Shown one piece after another: positions 1 to 13,400 of a DNA stretch of 64,000 bases. Every line of letters starts with the position of its first letter. Position 1 is the first letter of the stretch. The stretch comes from Agelaius tricolor (taxonomy: Eukaryota > Chordata > Aves > Passeriformes > Icteridae), in the NCBI GenBank assembly GCA_023055355.1, contig JALJCS010000012.1, positions 11,754,501 through 11,818,500 on the forward strand, in the 5' to 3' direction. A program made the translations under genes and the position numbers. The notes below the pieces were generated by a model. That model saw only the letters and a program-made list of their open reading frames with translations, did no database searches and was not told where the DNA came from.

Positions 1-1295
1 CTTTTCTTTCAGTTCAGCTCTCTGAATCAAGTCATTATGGGGTAAAATGAGCACCAATGCTAAAAATCACAGCCAGGGTTGGAGACAGTGAAATAGGGAG
101 AGGAGGGACCACCTCTTTCAGCAGCACTTGATAATTAATGTGAGTTTCATCATTAAACTGAATTTCCGGCTCCAAACTCCTCACCCTGCCTCTCTTGTGC
201 TTCATTTTCCCCCTTTAGCCCCTCTTCCTTCCCATTTGTCCCTGCCCTTTCTGCTCCAATCCCAGAGATATCCATGAACTAATGCCAGCTGTCTTGCCCA
301 GCTCCCTTTTTTTCTGTGTCAGACCTGTACTTCACTGATGTCTTGTAGCCAGACTTTGCCAGTAAATACCTGTGGTCCCTCACTCAATTGCTGTTTACAA
401 AGTGTCAGCTCAAGAGGATAGAAAATGCTTCACCAATTAAACTCTTCTCAAACCAGCTTTCATTAAGAAGCTCTTTTACTTGTCCATGAAAAAAATCTGA
501 ACTCTGACAACATATTATAAAATGGATAAAACCCCTGATAGTTATGAAATTCCTACAAATTGAGCTTTCCTCACTTTGAACCCTTTGTATTAAAAATAAG
601 CAGTGAAAAAGTTTTCAACAATAGTTAGAGTCTCTTGTTCCTACTGTAAACAAATGCTGAATATCTGGGCAAAAATCTCTGCGTAATGCAAGTCAACTCC
701 CATTGACTTCACAGGAGTTATGGTGCTATATATGAGAGCAGAATCCTGTCTCTGTGAATAAAGGAGTTTTTTCCAGAGTGAGGGGGCTCTGCACAATGAA
801 TGCATTTTTACCAGCCCTTTCTGATTCATTGGCAAACTCCCAAACATAAGAACTGTTTCTGTAGTCTTTCTACTCTCACAATGACAGACATTTTCTTTTT
901 CATTTTTAGTGGGAAGTCTTTTGTACGTATTTTTCTCATGAAAACGTGTGTCTTGGTATTTTGTACAGTGAAGTAGAAAATATTTTTCAGTCACAATAGT
1001 TTTGAAGTCGTTCCTTCCTGAGTTTATTGTGTATCTTCCAATTCCAGTTTAAACTGAGCTGAAGGTAAAGAAGCAGATTTGAGCCTGATGTGTACGTCTC
1101 CTGCAATTCAAAAGCTGCTTTCAAACGAGACTGGGCAGGCTCCTCTGGAAGTTCCAGCAGCCCCAGGGAGCTATCCAAGTCATGCCAAAGTTGTGTCAGG
1201 CTGTGGTCCACCCTAGACCCAAACTAGAAAACAAGGGGATAGCTTTCTACTTTTCAGGAATTCTCCAATGGGCCAAAGTGAAATTCCCTTTAGCA

Positions 1296-1328
1296 ACACA
1301 CACACACACACACAAAAAAAAAAAAAAC
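1296..1328. repeat. CA microsatellite followed by poly(A)
   Basis: An alternating CA tract of about nine units runs directly into a run of about 14 A residues and then an ACAAAAA remnant. It is a simple-sequence tract and a likely length polymorphism. The short open frames across it are products of the repeat. Confidence 0.85.
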
Positions 1329-1484
1329 AAAAACCCTTGTGCTGAAGAACTGCCCTCTGTGGAGTTTCTGTATTGTTAACAATTACAGTCTTGCCTCCTG
1401 ACAATTTTTAAAAAGAACTTAGCAGGTATGTTTAGGCAATATTTTTAAAGTTTGGAATTTTTTGTGTTATATGATTTACAGTTT

Positions 1485-1508
1485 TATCATCATCATCATC
1501 ATCATCAT
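1485..1508. repeat. ATC trinucleotide microsatellite
   Basis: About eight uninterrupted ATC units in intergenic DNA. No gene overlaps it. Confidence 0.85.
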
Positions 1509-4365
1509 ACCTTATTTTCAAGGTGGTTTTCTTCCTGTTGTGCTCTGGGAAACAAGTACTGATGACACCATTACAAAGATCAGATAAAGCTGCCTCTCCA
1601 GAGAAACAAGAAATTGTAAGTTGAGGAGCACTCAGTGCTGAATGATCTGTGAGAGGTGCCTAACTTGACAATGTTCAGACACCCAGATTCAGAACCACCA
1701 GTACCATTCCCTCATTCCTCTCTGTGGAACCAGCTCAAGTGTTTCAGTAACCACCTGACACACACGACTGGATTTCTTCCAAACCTGAGTTAAAACCTGT
1801 CTTTAAAAAGTATATCTAATCTCATGTTTAAAACCCAAGCAAATGTATACCCACTATCTCTGCTGATATAAACTATTTAAATGTTTAATTGCCCTCACAG
1901 TTGAGAAATGTCAACATTAGGTTTGTCTTGCTTCAGTTTCCAGCAAATGGACAGCACTGCCTTTGTCAGCCAGGTTGAAAAGGTCATACTATCGAGATCT
2001 CTTTGCTGTATTTAAGTACCTTTTAAAGTAATCCAGTCTTTTGTCAGGTGTTTTTTCTTTCAGAAACTAAATAAGCTGAACTGTGGAAGCTTCATATTCT
2101 ATGTTAGCTTGTTGTCTTCTCCCTGGATAATTTTTCAGTACTCTTTGAACTATCGCTAATATTTCCCTGCTATTGTAAATATCAGAAGTGGCTGCAGGTG
2201 TTTTTGTACCATTTCTTCACAAATGTGTGCAGATGTCTGCTTTCTAGAAGACAAGCCGATTATTTTATGCCCATTAGATTGCATTAGCTCTTTTCCAGTT
2301 GCTGTGATGTGGCAGTGCCAGGGCTGTGCTGGTCCCTGTGCCAGGCCAGGGCCCTACCCACCCAGCCCTGACTCTGGGGCTGATGGCTGGACCTGGACTC
2401 TCACAGGAGCCATGTGGCAGATCAGGCTGTCCTCGTTCAGCACTTGGTGTTCACTGGAGGCTGGAGGGACCCTTCCATTATTTTACCTGGCAGCAGTGTG
2501 TATCTCATGGGTATATATGTCCATGGGTCAGGACACTGACCCTCCTCCATCTCACAGTTTGATTTTCTGTGGGGGTGAGGATCCACTGTCTCATCCAAGT
2601 CAGGCTGGGCTGCAGGAGATGGCTGATTTTAAAAATGAGCATAATAGTTAGTAGAGTAAAACTGAGCCTCTGAAACTCACTGGAGCAGAGTACAAAAAGA
2701 TTCCAATGTTTTAGGTTGTGCAGACTGAAGAGTTTTGGTGATGCCGGATAATACTGCTTCTTCTAATACTTTAGTTTACAATTTCTTCAATTTAAAAAAA
2801 TTAATATATTTAGCTGTTGATATGTCATTGCATAATGTAGGGATTGGTGATTCCTTAGAGACAATCTGTTTTTTTTAATCTATATTAATTTCCACAGTTC
2901 TTTCCATCTAGTAAACTTTAATGTTATTGAATCCATATGGTGCCCAGTCCAAAAAGACTGATATAGGTACATTTTGCTGGCATGTTATTCCCTAATAGTG
3001 TAGGATACCTATTCGAATAAACTGGGAAAATAATTCAGCAAAGCAGATGTTAAAATGGCATGACAGTCAGTCTTTTGCTTGGTGACATTTAGAAGAAGAA
3101 TAAAAATGGAGATGGCTTATTTCTGGCCTGAAATGGAATCTATTAGCTGAGCAGTGTGACAAGGGGTAATTAGTGAGTGATACGTTATTTTCTGTTGTTC
3201 TACAGCCAATAGAATGCTTTAGTTGATGTACTGTAACAGTAGAGACTACTGGAATCAGACCTTCAGGAGGCAAATAGGTTTATTCTATTTTATACTTTAT
3301 GTTTACTGCTTTCTGGCAATATTGCAATCATTGTAATGATTTGAACTAACCATGCTGATAAATATGTAATTGCTCATAAGACATCTCTTAAATTGTGTGT
3401 TACATGTTTAAGATGTAGCCTGGTGTAGCTTTTTCACTCGGGTTTGGTCTCTTGCTATTTTTAAGAAATGCTTTGATGTAGGAGCTCTCCTGTCACACGT
3501 GAGTTTTGCGAAGTCCCCAGTTAATGCCATTATCGCCGCTGGCTGAGAGCTCTGAGGGAGAGCACACTGGGGCTGGGGTGCGCGGGGGCTGCCGCTGCTC
3601 CGCTTCCTCCTGGGGAAAGAGAATTCCGGCTCCTGCTCCGTGCCAGAGTAAATGGAGGCTGGTGCTGCGCTGCCAGCCGGGGGATGGGAAAGGGGGTGCG
3701 TGCTGTCTCACACGGACCTCCAGGAGCGCCACAGTAAGGGAGCTTTGGAGCCCTTATGCTCCAGGAGTCCCTTTCCATCAGCCCTTCTGTAGCATCTCGG
3801 CACATTCGTGTTCAGGGCGGTGCAGGATCGCGGGGAGTGCCGAGATGCGGGTTACACTTGCGAGCCTTTCCGTCCCCCGGCACTTCTCTAAGATGGTTGT
3901 GCATCAGGGCCCGCCCCGCCGCGCAACATCTCCGGCGCTGCACGGCCGGGCACATGCGGAGTCGCGGGTGCCCGGAGCCGGGCTGGGAGGCGCCCGGTGG
4001 TGCCGGGGAGCGGGGCCGGGCCGGGCCTGGCGGGCCCCGCGCTCTGCCGGCGCTCGGCGCTGCCGCTCCGCCAGGCCGGGCCGCGTGCCCGCAGTAGGGC
4101 GGCGCTGGCCGGCAGGGGGCGCGCGCGCGCGGCAGCGGGGAGCGCGTGTGGGCGGAGCGCGGCGGGGCCCGCCCGGCGCGGGGGCGCGAAGAGGGAAGGA
4201 GGGCGGGATTGGGGAAGGTCCCGGCGTGCCCGGCCCCCGCCCGCTCTCCCGCCGGGCGCCGCGGCCGCAGTTACTTAGCGGTTGGGAGCGGGCGCTGGCT
4301 GTGGCTTTCTTTGCCGGGGAGGGTTTGCCGCCGTAGTGCGCGACGCAGCCGCTCCTCGCCTCGCC

Positions 4366-4474
4366 ATGGCTAAGGAAACGAAGAAGCCCTTCCGCCAGAG
4401 CATGGCCGAGTGGCGGCAGTTCATCTACAACCCCAACAGCGGCGAGTTCCTGGGGCGCACGGCGAAGAGCTGGG
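4366..4474 (+). CDS. ATP1B3: ATP1B3 coding exon 1
   Basis: 109 nt encoding residues 1-36 plus the first base of a split glycine codon. It begins MAKETKKPF and ends [11 protein letters not shown], the conserved cytoplasmic N-terminus. The donor is GTAAGG. It lies wholly within the CpG island. Confidence 0.95.
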
Positions 4475-7400
4475 GTAAGGGCTGCCGCGGGGGACAAGGG
4501 CGGGGTGAGGCGAAGCCGAGGGGCGGCGGGGAGCGGGGCCGAGCGCGGGAGGTGGGGGGTGCGGGGGCGGGATGCGGGAGGGCCCCCGCGGGGATGCGGG
4601 GACGGGATGCGGGAGGGCCCCCCGCGGGGATGGGCCGGAGGGCCCCCGCCGGCATGAGGGGACGGGATGCGGCAGGGTCCCCGCGGGGATGCGGGGGCGG
4701 CGCGCACCAGGTGAGGCGGCCCGCGCGGTCGCGGCGGCGCACGCGCCCCGGTGCCCGTTACAACCGCTGGTCTAAAAATAGCTCCGTCCGTGACAGCGGG
4801 GGTGGGGGTCGGGGGGAAGGGGGAGTTCCCGGGGCGCGTCCCGAGATGACTCAGCGCTCGCCCCGCAACCGGTGCGGGCCCGTGGGCTCCTCTCCCGCCC
4901 GCTCTGCCGGGGGCGCCCCGGGGGCCGCCGCGGTGCGGCCGTGACGGGTTTCCGCCGCGAGGTGCGGGGCGGCCCCGCCCGCGGCATCGCCCGCGCCGCC
5001 CGCAGCCTGCGCGTGCCGGGGCAGCTCCCCCGCTCCGGCCGTGCCCGAGGCCCCCCCGCCCTCCCGCGGCGCACGGAATCCAGAATGAATGAGCGCGGAT
5101 TGCCTGTGTACTTGGAGCCGCATTTCGGGAGAGGAAAGGAAAATCCCCAACCCCCCTCCCCAAAAGTTCATGAGCCCCAATTCCAGAAAGTGATCGTTGT
5201 GTGTGGTTGTGCGTCATCGTGCTAAATTTGTTCCAGCGAAGGGCTTCTGGGCCTTTTATTTTCTTAAAGGAAGCTTTAAATGAAGGCTCTCCAATAAAGC
5301 CTGTGAAGGCAGTGTTTATTTTCCTATTTTCAGGTAGTCATCCTATTGCTTTCTTCTGAGCTGGAAAGCATGTTATCGTAATCTGGTTTCTTCCAATAAA
5401 AATATTTTGATTTTCCGAGTGTGTTTTCTCATATTAAACAGTTGTACAAATGCTTAATATTAGGATGTTTCTTCAGTCCTCATGGGACATATTTACTGAC
5501 TTCAGAAAATGCTGCGTCTCCTCCCAAAACTTGGATGTAGTTGGGATACTTAATAGTTGTGCTTACAAAACCAACAAGGCTCTCAGCGTGGTGTTAAGGA
5601 ACAGGCCAATACATCCTTGGCCTTGACACGATCTCAATGAACGCTGATGTTGAAATAGCGAGGAGGAGCTTTAAGCGGACAGTGCTTGGGGTGTGCTTTC
5701 TCTGCCGTGCCAGTATCTCCTGTCTGTCAGGAGAGGGCCCGAGCTCTGACAGGAGTTCCCCTCCATTCAGATGGAAATAAGAGCTTGCAGCTACTCTGCC
5801 AGTTGAATAGCAAAGGATAGGAAATTTCCACTATGCTGTTGTCTAGTGATCTTTCTGTACAGGCAGGTTTCCTCAAGTGCGTGGGCTGGGTGTGTGGATT
5901 GCAGAAGTCTGGCTGTGTCATGAGTCTGAGCAGCACAGACTGTAGATATGTTAGAAATAGCTTGCAAGTTTTTTGGTTGTTTTTTTTTTTTTAAGTGGAA
6001 GATGAAACCATCTTCTCTGTTTAAACCTATCTAGTGGGATAAGTCACCTAGGATGTTACTAGTTCATGTTAGACCAAGGCCAATAGATAACATTTGAGGT
6101 TGAGATGACTTAGTTGGTAACTGAGTTTCCACAGTTGCTTGAGAAAGTATCTACAGACAGTTTGAATAATTTTACTTCCTTAAGAAGAAAAATTATAACT
6201 AATAATAGTTATAATAACTACTTATTTAGTAGTTTAGGTGATTGGCATGTGGTTACTACTGTATACCATTTTTTCAGTCTGGGCATCAGGAAGTGGATGT
6301 TCAGTAACACCATATTTTCAGTGTTTTGTTTGTTTTGGCATTCCACGATTAATATACTGTGCTTATTTAATTTAATTATAATCTTGACTATTTTGGAGCG
6401 TGGTGTGTGGCTTTCTGTTTAGTTTAACTTTTTGATGGCAGGACACTAAGTGGGTGGTTCTGTTGGCACAGAAGAATATGCAGGGTTAGCTCTCCTGCTC
6501 CTGCAGTCGAGGTGTGAGCTTAGAGCTCTCTCACCAACTACAGTTGCTTTTCTGTTGCTGGTTTCTGGGCTGAAAGGCGAGGACACAGGGGAGGGGAGCT
6601 CTGGTTGCCAGCCTGCTGGGTTGTCCTGTCTCCAGGGACAGCACGATGAGAATTCAGCTGGCTCCGGTTCTTCTGTGCGTATTTCTCTTGTCTCAAGACA
6701 GCTTCCTCACAGAAATAAGACAGGAGCAGTAGAGAAGCCTTTAAGTAATTATTCACAGTATGTGCATGTTTTCCCTAGTCTGACATAGTCTGAGGGGCTT
6801 ATGTAAATGGTAACTGCAGGGCAGTGATTCTCTGTGAATGCCAATGCTGTGGCATTGGAGTACTCCTCTATCTGCCATTTCCAGTTCAGGGTTAGTGAAA
6901 AGATCAGACACAAGTGATTCTGTACTCATTTGTCATGTAACAGAGGTTGCATTTTAGAGTTTGGTAAAGAGTTGCTTTTTACACCTTGGTGAAAACTGGA
7001 TAATATGTCTCCTGCAGAAGAAAATTGGATTTTCACCTTTTTTTTTTTTTCAGACTTGAGGGATACTTCAGTTTGAATCTTTCACAAGTTGATATCCAAA
7101 CCTACACACACTCTCCCCCAAACTCTTCTATTTTTAATTACTTGGCATAATCATTTGTTGTATTAAAAGAGACAGAAAATACTGGGAAAAACTGCTGACT
7201 TGAGGCTGTGCTGTTCTCAGCAGCAAGGCTGAGGGGTGCTGATAGTCCTCGAAGAGGTGACGGGAACGAGGATGGGTCTGGGCTGCAGCCAGCGTTTAAT
7301 CAGGTAGAGCAGAGCAAGGAGGATTCGGCAGGCTGCTGAGTGGGGCCTTCTGCCAGTAAAAGGAGGATCAGCATCAGTCTGCCTGTACTGGCCAGGTGCT

Positions 7401-10400
7401 GGGTCTGCCTGGAGTGAGCAAGGATAAACAGCTTGTGTTGAGATGCTCACTGCATGCTCAGGTGTGTGCATTGTCTTACAAGAGAGTTAATTCTATTCAC
7501 ATAAGGTTAATAAAAAATAATTTGTGCCAAAAAAGAAGGGCAGTATAGGCTGTAGCAGTACTTCATCTCTGGTCGCACTAGATGTCATGTCAAGTGTATT
7601 TAAGCCTTTCTGTAAAGCTGGTTGTGTCAGGGTGTTCAAGGTAGAGGTGGCATTGCCTTGAAGTGCACAGAAATTCAGACCTACTGAATTTTCTTTTGAA
7701 TTCTTAGTTGTAATTTTTGGTGCTGAGATATGTGGTTGTAATTACAAACAAACAAAGACCCCTGCCAACAAAACCCAGCACCTTATTTCTGGGAAAGCTT
7801 TCCACCATGTCAGTGGAAATACACTCTTGTTGGCCACCATGACAAAGGATCTCACTTTGCTTCTTTTTTTTGTCTTCACTAAATTCCTGGTTGGAATTCA
7901 GTGAAGACAAAAAAAGTGCTGTCAGACTTTTAACTGCTTTTCTGACATGGTTACTCTGTCTTCTTTATTGGTGTTTTGAGCAGAGATTTACTGTCATTTA
8001 GCTTTCTTCATGAGTAGTGTAATATTAAACATTCTGGCATCACTGTCTGCCATTGCAGTAGAGTATTTTATTTTCCTTGGCTCGGAGCACTCTGAAAAAA
8101 GGCATCTTGCTTTGTCTTGTAACAGATAGCAGTGTGCTCTAGTAGTACAGTAAGTGTATTTTGTGGTGGTGGTGGGGTGTTCTAAAATCTTAATCCTGGC
8201 ATTAGACCCTGGCTTTTGGGATTCTTTGCAAGTGTTGCACTTGACAGTTTTTATTGTCTCCTTAGGTGTAGCTATGTTCTGTGTGGTGCCCTGGCTTATT
8301 GTGACATAAAATATAACATGGCACTGAGGTTGTATTTCTAACTAGTCTTTTTCTTCCTCCCTCTGCTGTCACCCAAATTTGGAAAACAGTAATTCTTGAG
8401 TGTCTAAGAAAGAAGATTGAAACATGATTAATGATTATTTCATGTGTATAGTTAGATTAAAGTAAGGAAATCTTCTGCAGGTGGATTAAAACTCTTGATA
8501 TTCCTGGTATTAGTCAGTAGGAAGATCACTTGAGTGTTTAAATCCCACTTGTTAAGGATTCTGAAGGACAGTCATGCAGGTGATAGGATCCGTGCAGCAT
8601 GGAATCCAACAAACTATAAAAACAATTTAATTTTTGTTGTTGCAGGTAATGTTGAATAGTTGCTACCCTGTTTGTGGGAGTGTTTATATTGATACCTGTA
8701 TATATCTAACTAAGCATTATGTACAGGTAGATTTGTCAGTCTGGTTTATGCCTGAGTAATGTGCTTTTCATTGCTTTTGCCATGTAAAGTTTGGAAAGCT
8801 TGTATTCCATGGAAATGATGGCCAGGTATGTGATATCTTGCATTCACCAGAGTCAGAAATTCTAATTTTCACAGTGGAGAAGTGTTTTGATTCCTGCAAA
8901 TGAATTCCAGCTAATGACAGTATCAACATGTTGGTTCAGAAATTGAAGTCTTTCAGATTTGACTTGCCTGTTGATGTGGTTAGGATATGAAGAAGTGGTT
9001 TTGTGCTGTGATGCCCTGCAAAAAGGAATAGCAATCCAAAACAGCTAGGTAAACTGTAATGCAGAATTTTGGTTTTGAGTTTTTCTTGTGTTATCGTTTT
9101 GGTCTACGAGATGTTGTAAAACAGTTGAATTGGGTTGCATGTTAGATGTGGAAGCTGGACTTTGTTTGGAGGAAATATGGAAGATAGCTTTTCACTGTTG
9201 CTTAGGTACATCTTGTTTCCTGACAAGAAATCCAGTGTTATGTGAAGTTATTTTGGCAGAGTTTCTTGACAGGTTATGGCTTGCTCACTGTGATTAGCTA
9301 AGGATAATTAGTACTAATAGGCTCACAAAGAGCAGCTTACTCAGTTTGGAGCTGTTGGAAGTTGCAGAGGGGATTTTTGTTGTTTGTTTTTTCCCTCTTT
9401 TTAATGTGGCAAAGAAACGTAAATGGGTCAGTTGAGTGGTCAGCGTTCTGCAGTGCATTTACAAGCTGTATTAAAATAAAGATTAAACTTTGTTGGGCTG
9501 GGGGAGGCTAGTGGAGCTTCAGGGCCTTGAGTAGAAGCAGCCTTTCCAGCCGTGTTCTGCTGCCCATCCCCGGTGCTTGAGCTGCTGCTGGGAGCAGCGG
9601 GGCTGGGGAAGGTGCTGCTGTCACTGCAGTCTCCATCACGGAGTGGGGACCCTGTTAGCCCTGTCCTGGTGCTCCCTCCAGGCTGAGAGGGGGTCCCAGC
9701 GCTGTGCAGGTGGGTGGGACACCTGGGACCCCACGGGGAGAGCTGCCCCTGTGCCACTGCCCTTCAGGGTCGGGAATGCAGGGGATGTGGTGGTGCTGGC
9801 TCAAAGCAGGGCTCTTCCTAGGGCCATGTCTGCTTAGAGCTGCACTCCATGGTGCTCTGATTGCCCATGTTATGCTCATCAGTTTGTTCTTGTTCCACTG
9901 AAGTTTGGCATATTGTTTTAGAAATTAAATATGAGTGTATTCTGAAATAACTCCCCTGGTTTTCTTGCTTTTGCTCTACTTGCCACAGCAGCTGCTTGTC
10001 TTGTCTTAAATGTCAAATTCTTCTGTTCCATTGGGACTGTTTGATGAACATCTCGGTCACTTGATGGAAAGTGTACTGTCTAGGGAGTTTGGGGGAAGTA
10101 TCCAGTAGTTGATTAACTTGTATGGATCAAAATGAGAGCTGACCAGAGGTTTTGTAAGGGAGCTTTTTTGTTTGGTTGGTTTTATAATACCAAGAACACA
10201 GTGGATATTAATCAGAAGATCCTCATTCTGCTTTAAATCCAGTTAAAGCAATTACAAGCTTGTAGGTAAAACACATTGCTGCTGTGCCAAATACAAATGC
10301 AACTCTTGTAAATGGCTTTGTTGACTAGAATTTCTACTATTTGTTTTTATGTTCTCATTTTAGCAGCTCAATAGCTTCTAAATAACCTTAGCAATCATTC

Positions 10401-13400
10401 ACAATAGATGTCCAGCTGTCTTGTTCATTATAGAGTAATCTTGTTTTTGTGTTTGCATACTTTGCTACTTCTAATTGCTGCATAGAATCTTGCATCATGG
10501 TGGTTTCAAGTATATTTTAAATGGCTGATCATTTTCAGGTTATTGCAGATTGGTAGGTAACTTCATCAATGTGTCAGATAGAAAACTAAAACCAAATGGA
10601 GAATCCACTGACATATTCAGCTGGTTGCTGTTGAGAACTTTAAAGAATTTGGAAACCATGTCATTATTTTAATAGATGTACACAGAATTCTTTTGGGAGA
10701 AGTAAAACGGGTACTTGGATTTTTAGCAGTCATGGGTTTCTGGGTACCATATTACACTAGAGACTATTTCCTTGCAAAATGCAAGCATAGCTTTTGGGAC
10801 GGGAGCCAGGGCTTAGGCTTCCTTCTGTCTTATTCCAGTGGCAGTACATAGCACTGGGGTACACTTGTGTTTGCTTTTGCCCTTTCCTTTTCTGTTAAAG
10901 GTTAGAAAGTTCTGCACTTGCTTCTGTCAAGCGTCAGTGGTAGGATGTTGCATAATGGTTTTGAGGTGCATTTCTTCATACCCAAGTTGCATGTCTGGCT
11001 TCTGATAGTGCCCTTATGGCTAGATTATCCAATAAAAATTGAATTTGTGTCAACATTTGGTTATGGTTTTGAATTAGAATGGTTTTACAGATGGCTCTCA
11101 GTCCAATCATCCAGTCCCCTTAGTACTTTTAATAGCTCCCATTCTTTTTGACAAATTCTCTGCGTGTGTCCTTAAGTCTCAGTCTTAGAACAGAATCCCA
11201 CACATTTATTTAGGTTGCTATCGAGTGCTCAGTTAATGAAACAAGTTGAAGCTGGTAATAATCTGTGTATTTGGTGGGGTTGCTGGATCCCGGGGTAGAT
11301 TGGTAAAGCAGGTGTGTGTGCTAGGCTGGATAAATCTGGAGAGAAGGCTTGGTTTGTTTTCAAACACATGTGGCAGAAAGCATTTTCACCCTGAGAAGTA
11401 TCTTGTAACTGGATGTGTGTGAAGGACTACTCTTGTGTGGAGTTCCCTCAAATATCAACTATGTTATTAAAGCAACAATTGCTTCCTCCCTGGTCTGGAT
11501 CCAGTGTAATAATTTTATCTTTTCCCTCAGTTCTTTCATCTTCCCAACAACCAGATACAAAGCTCAAATTCTAGTAAACAAGTGACAGTTATGGTTTTTT
11601 TTGTAATGCACTGCTTAGTAATTTTTGCTAGCTTTCTTATATAGCCCAAAGAGTGGTTTTTAATGCTTCTCTCTTAAAAATAGAGATGCCAAAATAGTCT
11701 ATAAGCTTTAAGAATCAGAAAGTATTAAGAAAACCTCTTTGTATGCATTATTGTTCACTGTGCATTACATATGTATGCTAGAGGCATATTTATGAGTACA
11801 AACATTGTATTGCTAATTTCCCATTTCTGATTTTCAAAATAGGTAATGGAATTATATGAAACAAAAATCGTAATTTTATCTTTTTCTTTACAGGATTAAT
11901 CTTGCTATTCTATCTGGTATTCTATGGCTTCCTAGCAGCACTCTTCACATTCACAATGTGGGTTATGCTTCAGACCCTGAGCAGTGATATACCCAAGTAC
12001 CGGGACCGCATTTCCAGTCCAGGTAACGCTGTATTTATTTTATTTATTTCTTCATTAACCTCTGTCTGGTTTAACAACTGAGTTTCATTTGAGAGCTCTT
12101 TGGAAGTATGAACCTCTTATGGGAAATCGTCATTATTCAGTTACTTGCAGGTTGCAAAGGTAAAACTTGGTGTAAGGCAAGTTATATATGTTTATAGCAT
12201 AAATTCAGGCAGTAGCTTTCTGTCTGGGTTTTTTTTGCTAAATTTTGCTGTTTTTTCCTTTAGGCTCCTGTCAGTTGAATTTGTCATGTAGACCACAATT
12301 TTGCCTGCAGATCCACACAGCATGCTGATGTAGAAGTTATTATTTATAATTTAATCCAATTGCTGTAAATCTCCTTTAAACCAGTTCTCTTGGATCAGGT
12401 GGAAGGCCCCCTTGATTAGTGTCTGATGCTTTGCAGAAGGTACAGGAAGGCTCTACTGTGGGTGTGATCTGCTCAAGAGCATGTAAGGACTGTGGGATAG
12501 AGGCCTTTGCAGAGTTTTTATTACAGTATTAGATACTTTCCATGTCAGCTGGGAACTCTGTGGATTTCAGGGATTGTAGGGATAGGGATCCACTGGAGTA
12601 AGGGCCCTGTTTAGGATGAAGCTAAGTCCCTGTAACATGGAGCTGCCACTGAAAGTGCTGTCCTGCTTCCTTTGTGTGCTGCCCTCCCGCCTCACTGTTG
12701 GCTGCTCCAAGGAACTAATTGTAAATTTAAAAAACCAACCCTGTACAAATAAGAATGAGAAATAAGGTGCTTGTCTTCACCAATATAATAATATATGGGG
12801 GGAAGTGAGACGATGTTATTTTTTAAAATACTTTTTTCCTTTTGTTGAATGTAAAACTCTTAAAATGGAACATCATCTTGCAGCTGTGTCCACGCTTAAG
12901 ATGGTGCAGTGATCTTTGTGGAGCAAGTTGCAGTTGGGCCAGTGTGAACAGAATTTGTTTTGGTGTAGTGTTCTGGCTTCTCTAACAAGTGTCATATTGT
13001 AAGGGATTTTGAGTATTTCTGCTGTTTTTTCAAGCTAAGAATGGGCTAGGTGCTCTAAAGAATAATAATTTAAAAAAAAAGAGAAGAAAAATAAATGAGG
13101 GAAGAAAAAGGTGGCTTAGTTGACCATTTCTCCCCATTCCCATTGTGTCTGTTGTGGAAGTCAGAAGCATCATTGTGGATGAAGCTGTGGATAGCTGTGG
13201 CTTAATGCTGGGCTTGAGTGACATTTCTTCTCTCATGTACTTCAGGGTATTAATTTTCCTTGGCTTTGAAATAAGTCATAAGGGATGTTTGTTTTTAAAA
13301 GTATATATGCTGCAATAAGTTTTTAATTGAAGAATTCCTGTAACATTTCTGAATTAAATATCTTTATTAACCATGTCTTTAGTAACTCATACGTTAAAGT

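Larger units (their letters stand above)
1..3900. other. Intergenic region upstream of ATP1B3
   Basis: AT-rich sequence with no exon that I can recognise on either strand. Open frames here are short, have no recognisable domain and are not flanked by convincing splice sites. It holds a CA-dinucleotide tract running into poly(A) near 1296-1328 and an ATC trinucleotide tract near 1485-1508. GC content rises from about 3540 towards the ATP1B3 CpG island. A distal promoter or enhancer could lie here, but nothing specific can be pointed to. Confidence 0.6.
3900..5070. promoter_or_regulatory. ATP1B3: CpG island spanning ATP1B3 promoter, exon 1 and 5' part of intron 1
   Basis: About 1.2 kb with very high GC and dense CpG, in contrast to AT-rich flanks. 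It contains the ATP1B3 start codon at 4366. Upstream are GC boxes (GGGCGG at 4150-4155 and 4201-4206) and an inverted CCAAT element (ATTGG at 4208-4212) immediately after the second GC box. No TATA box is visible at a suitable distance, which fits a broad housekeeping-type promoter. The exact transcription start cannot be read from the sequence; about 4220-4300 is my estimate. Long open frames on both strands here result from the lack of stop codons in GC-rich DNA. Confidence 0.85.
4475..11893 (+). other. ATP1B3: ATP1B3 intron 1
   Basis: A 7.4 kb intron. The first 600 bases belong to the CpG island and carry a GC-rich minisatellite and a cluster of transcription-factor motifs. The rest is AT-rich with a GC-rich patch at about 9535-9840 and a near-perfect hairpin at 7865-7915. 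No exon was recognised. Confidence 0.8.

Noticed and set aside
3904..5217. A 437-codon minus-strand open frame and several long plus-strand frames over the ATP1B3 CpG island
   Set aside because: The translations are Pro/Arg/Gly/Ala-rich, as expected when stop codons are rare in GC-rich DNA. They overlap the promoter and exon 1 of ATP1B3 and include a minisatellite.
9535..9840. GC-rich patch in ATP1B3 intron 1 as a hidden exon or CpG island
   Set aside because: CpG is not dense, frames are open on several strands without domains, and similar patches recur (14625-15010, 31200-31620, 42000-42480, 61540-62280). It looks like a general property of this genome.
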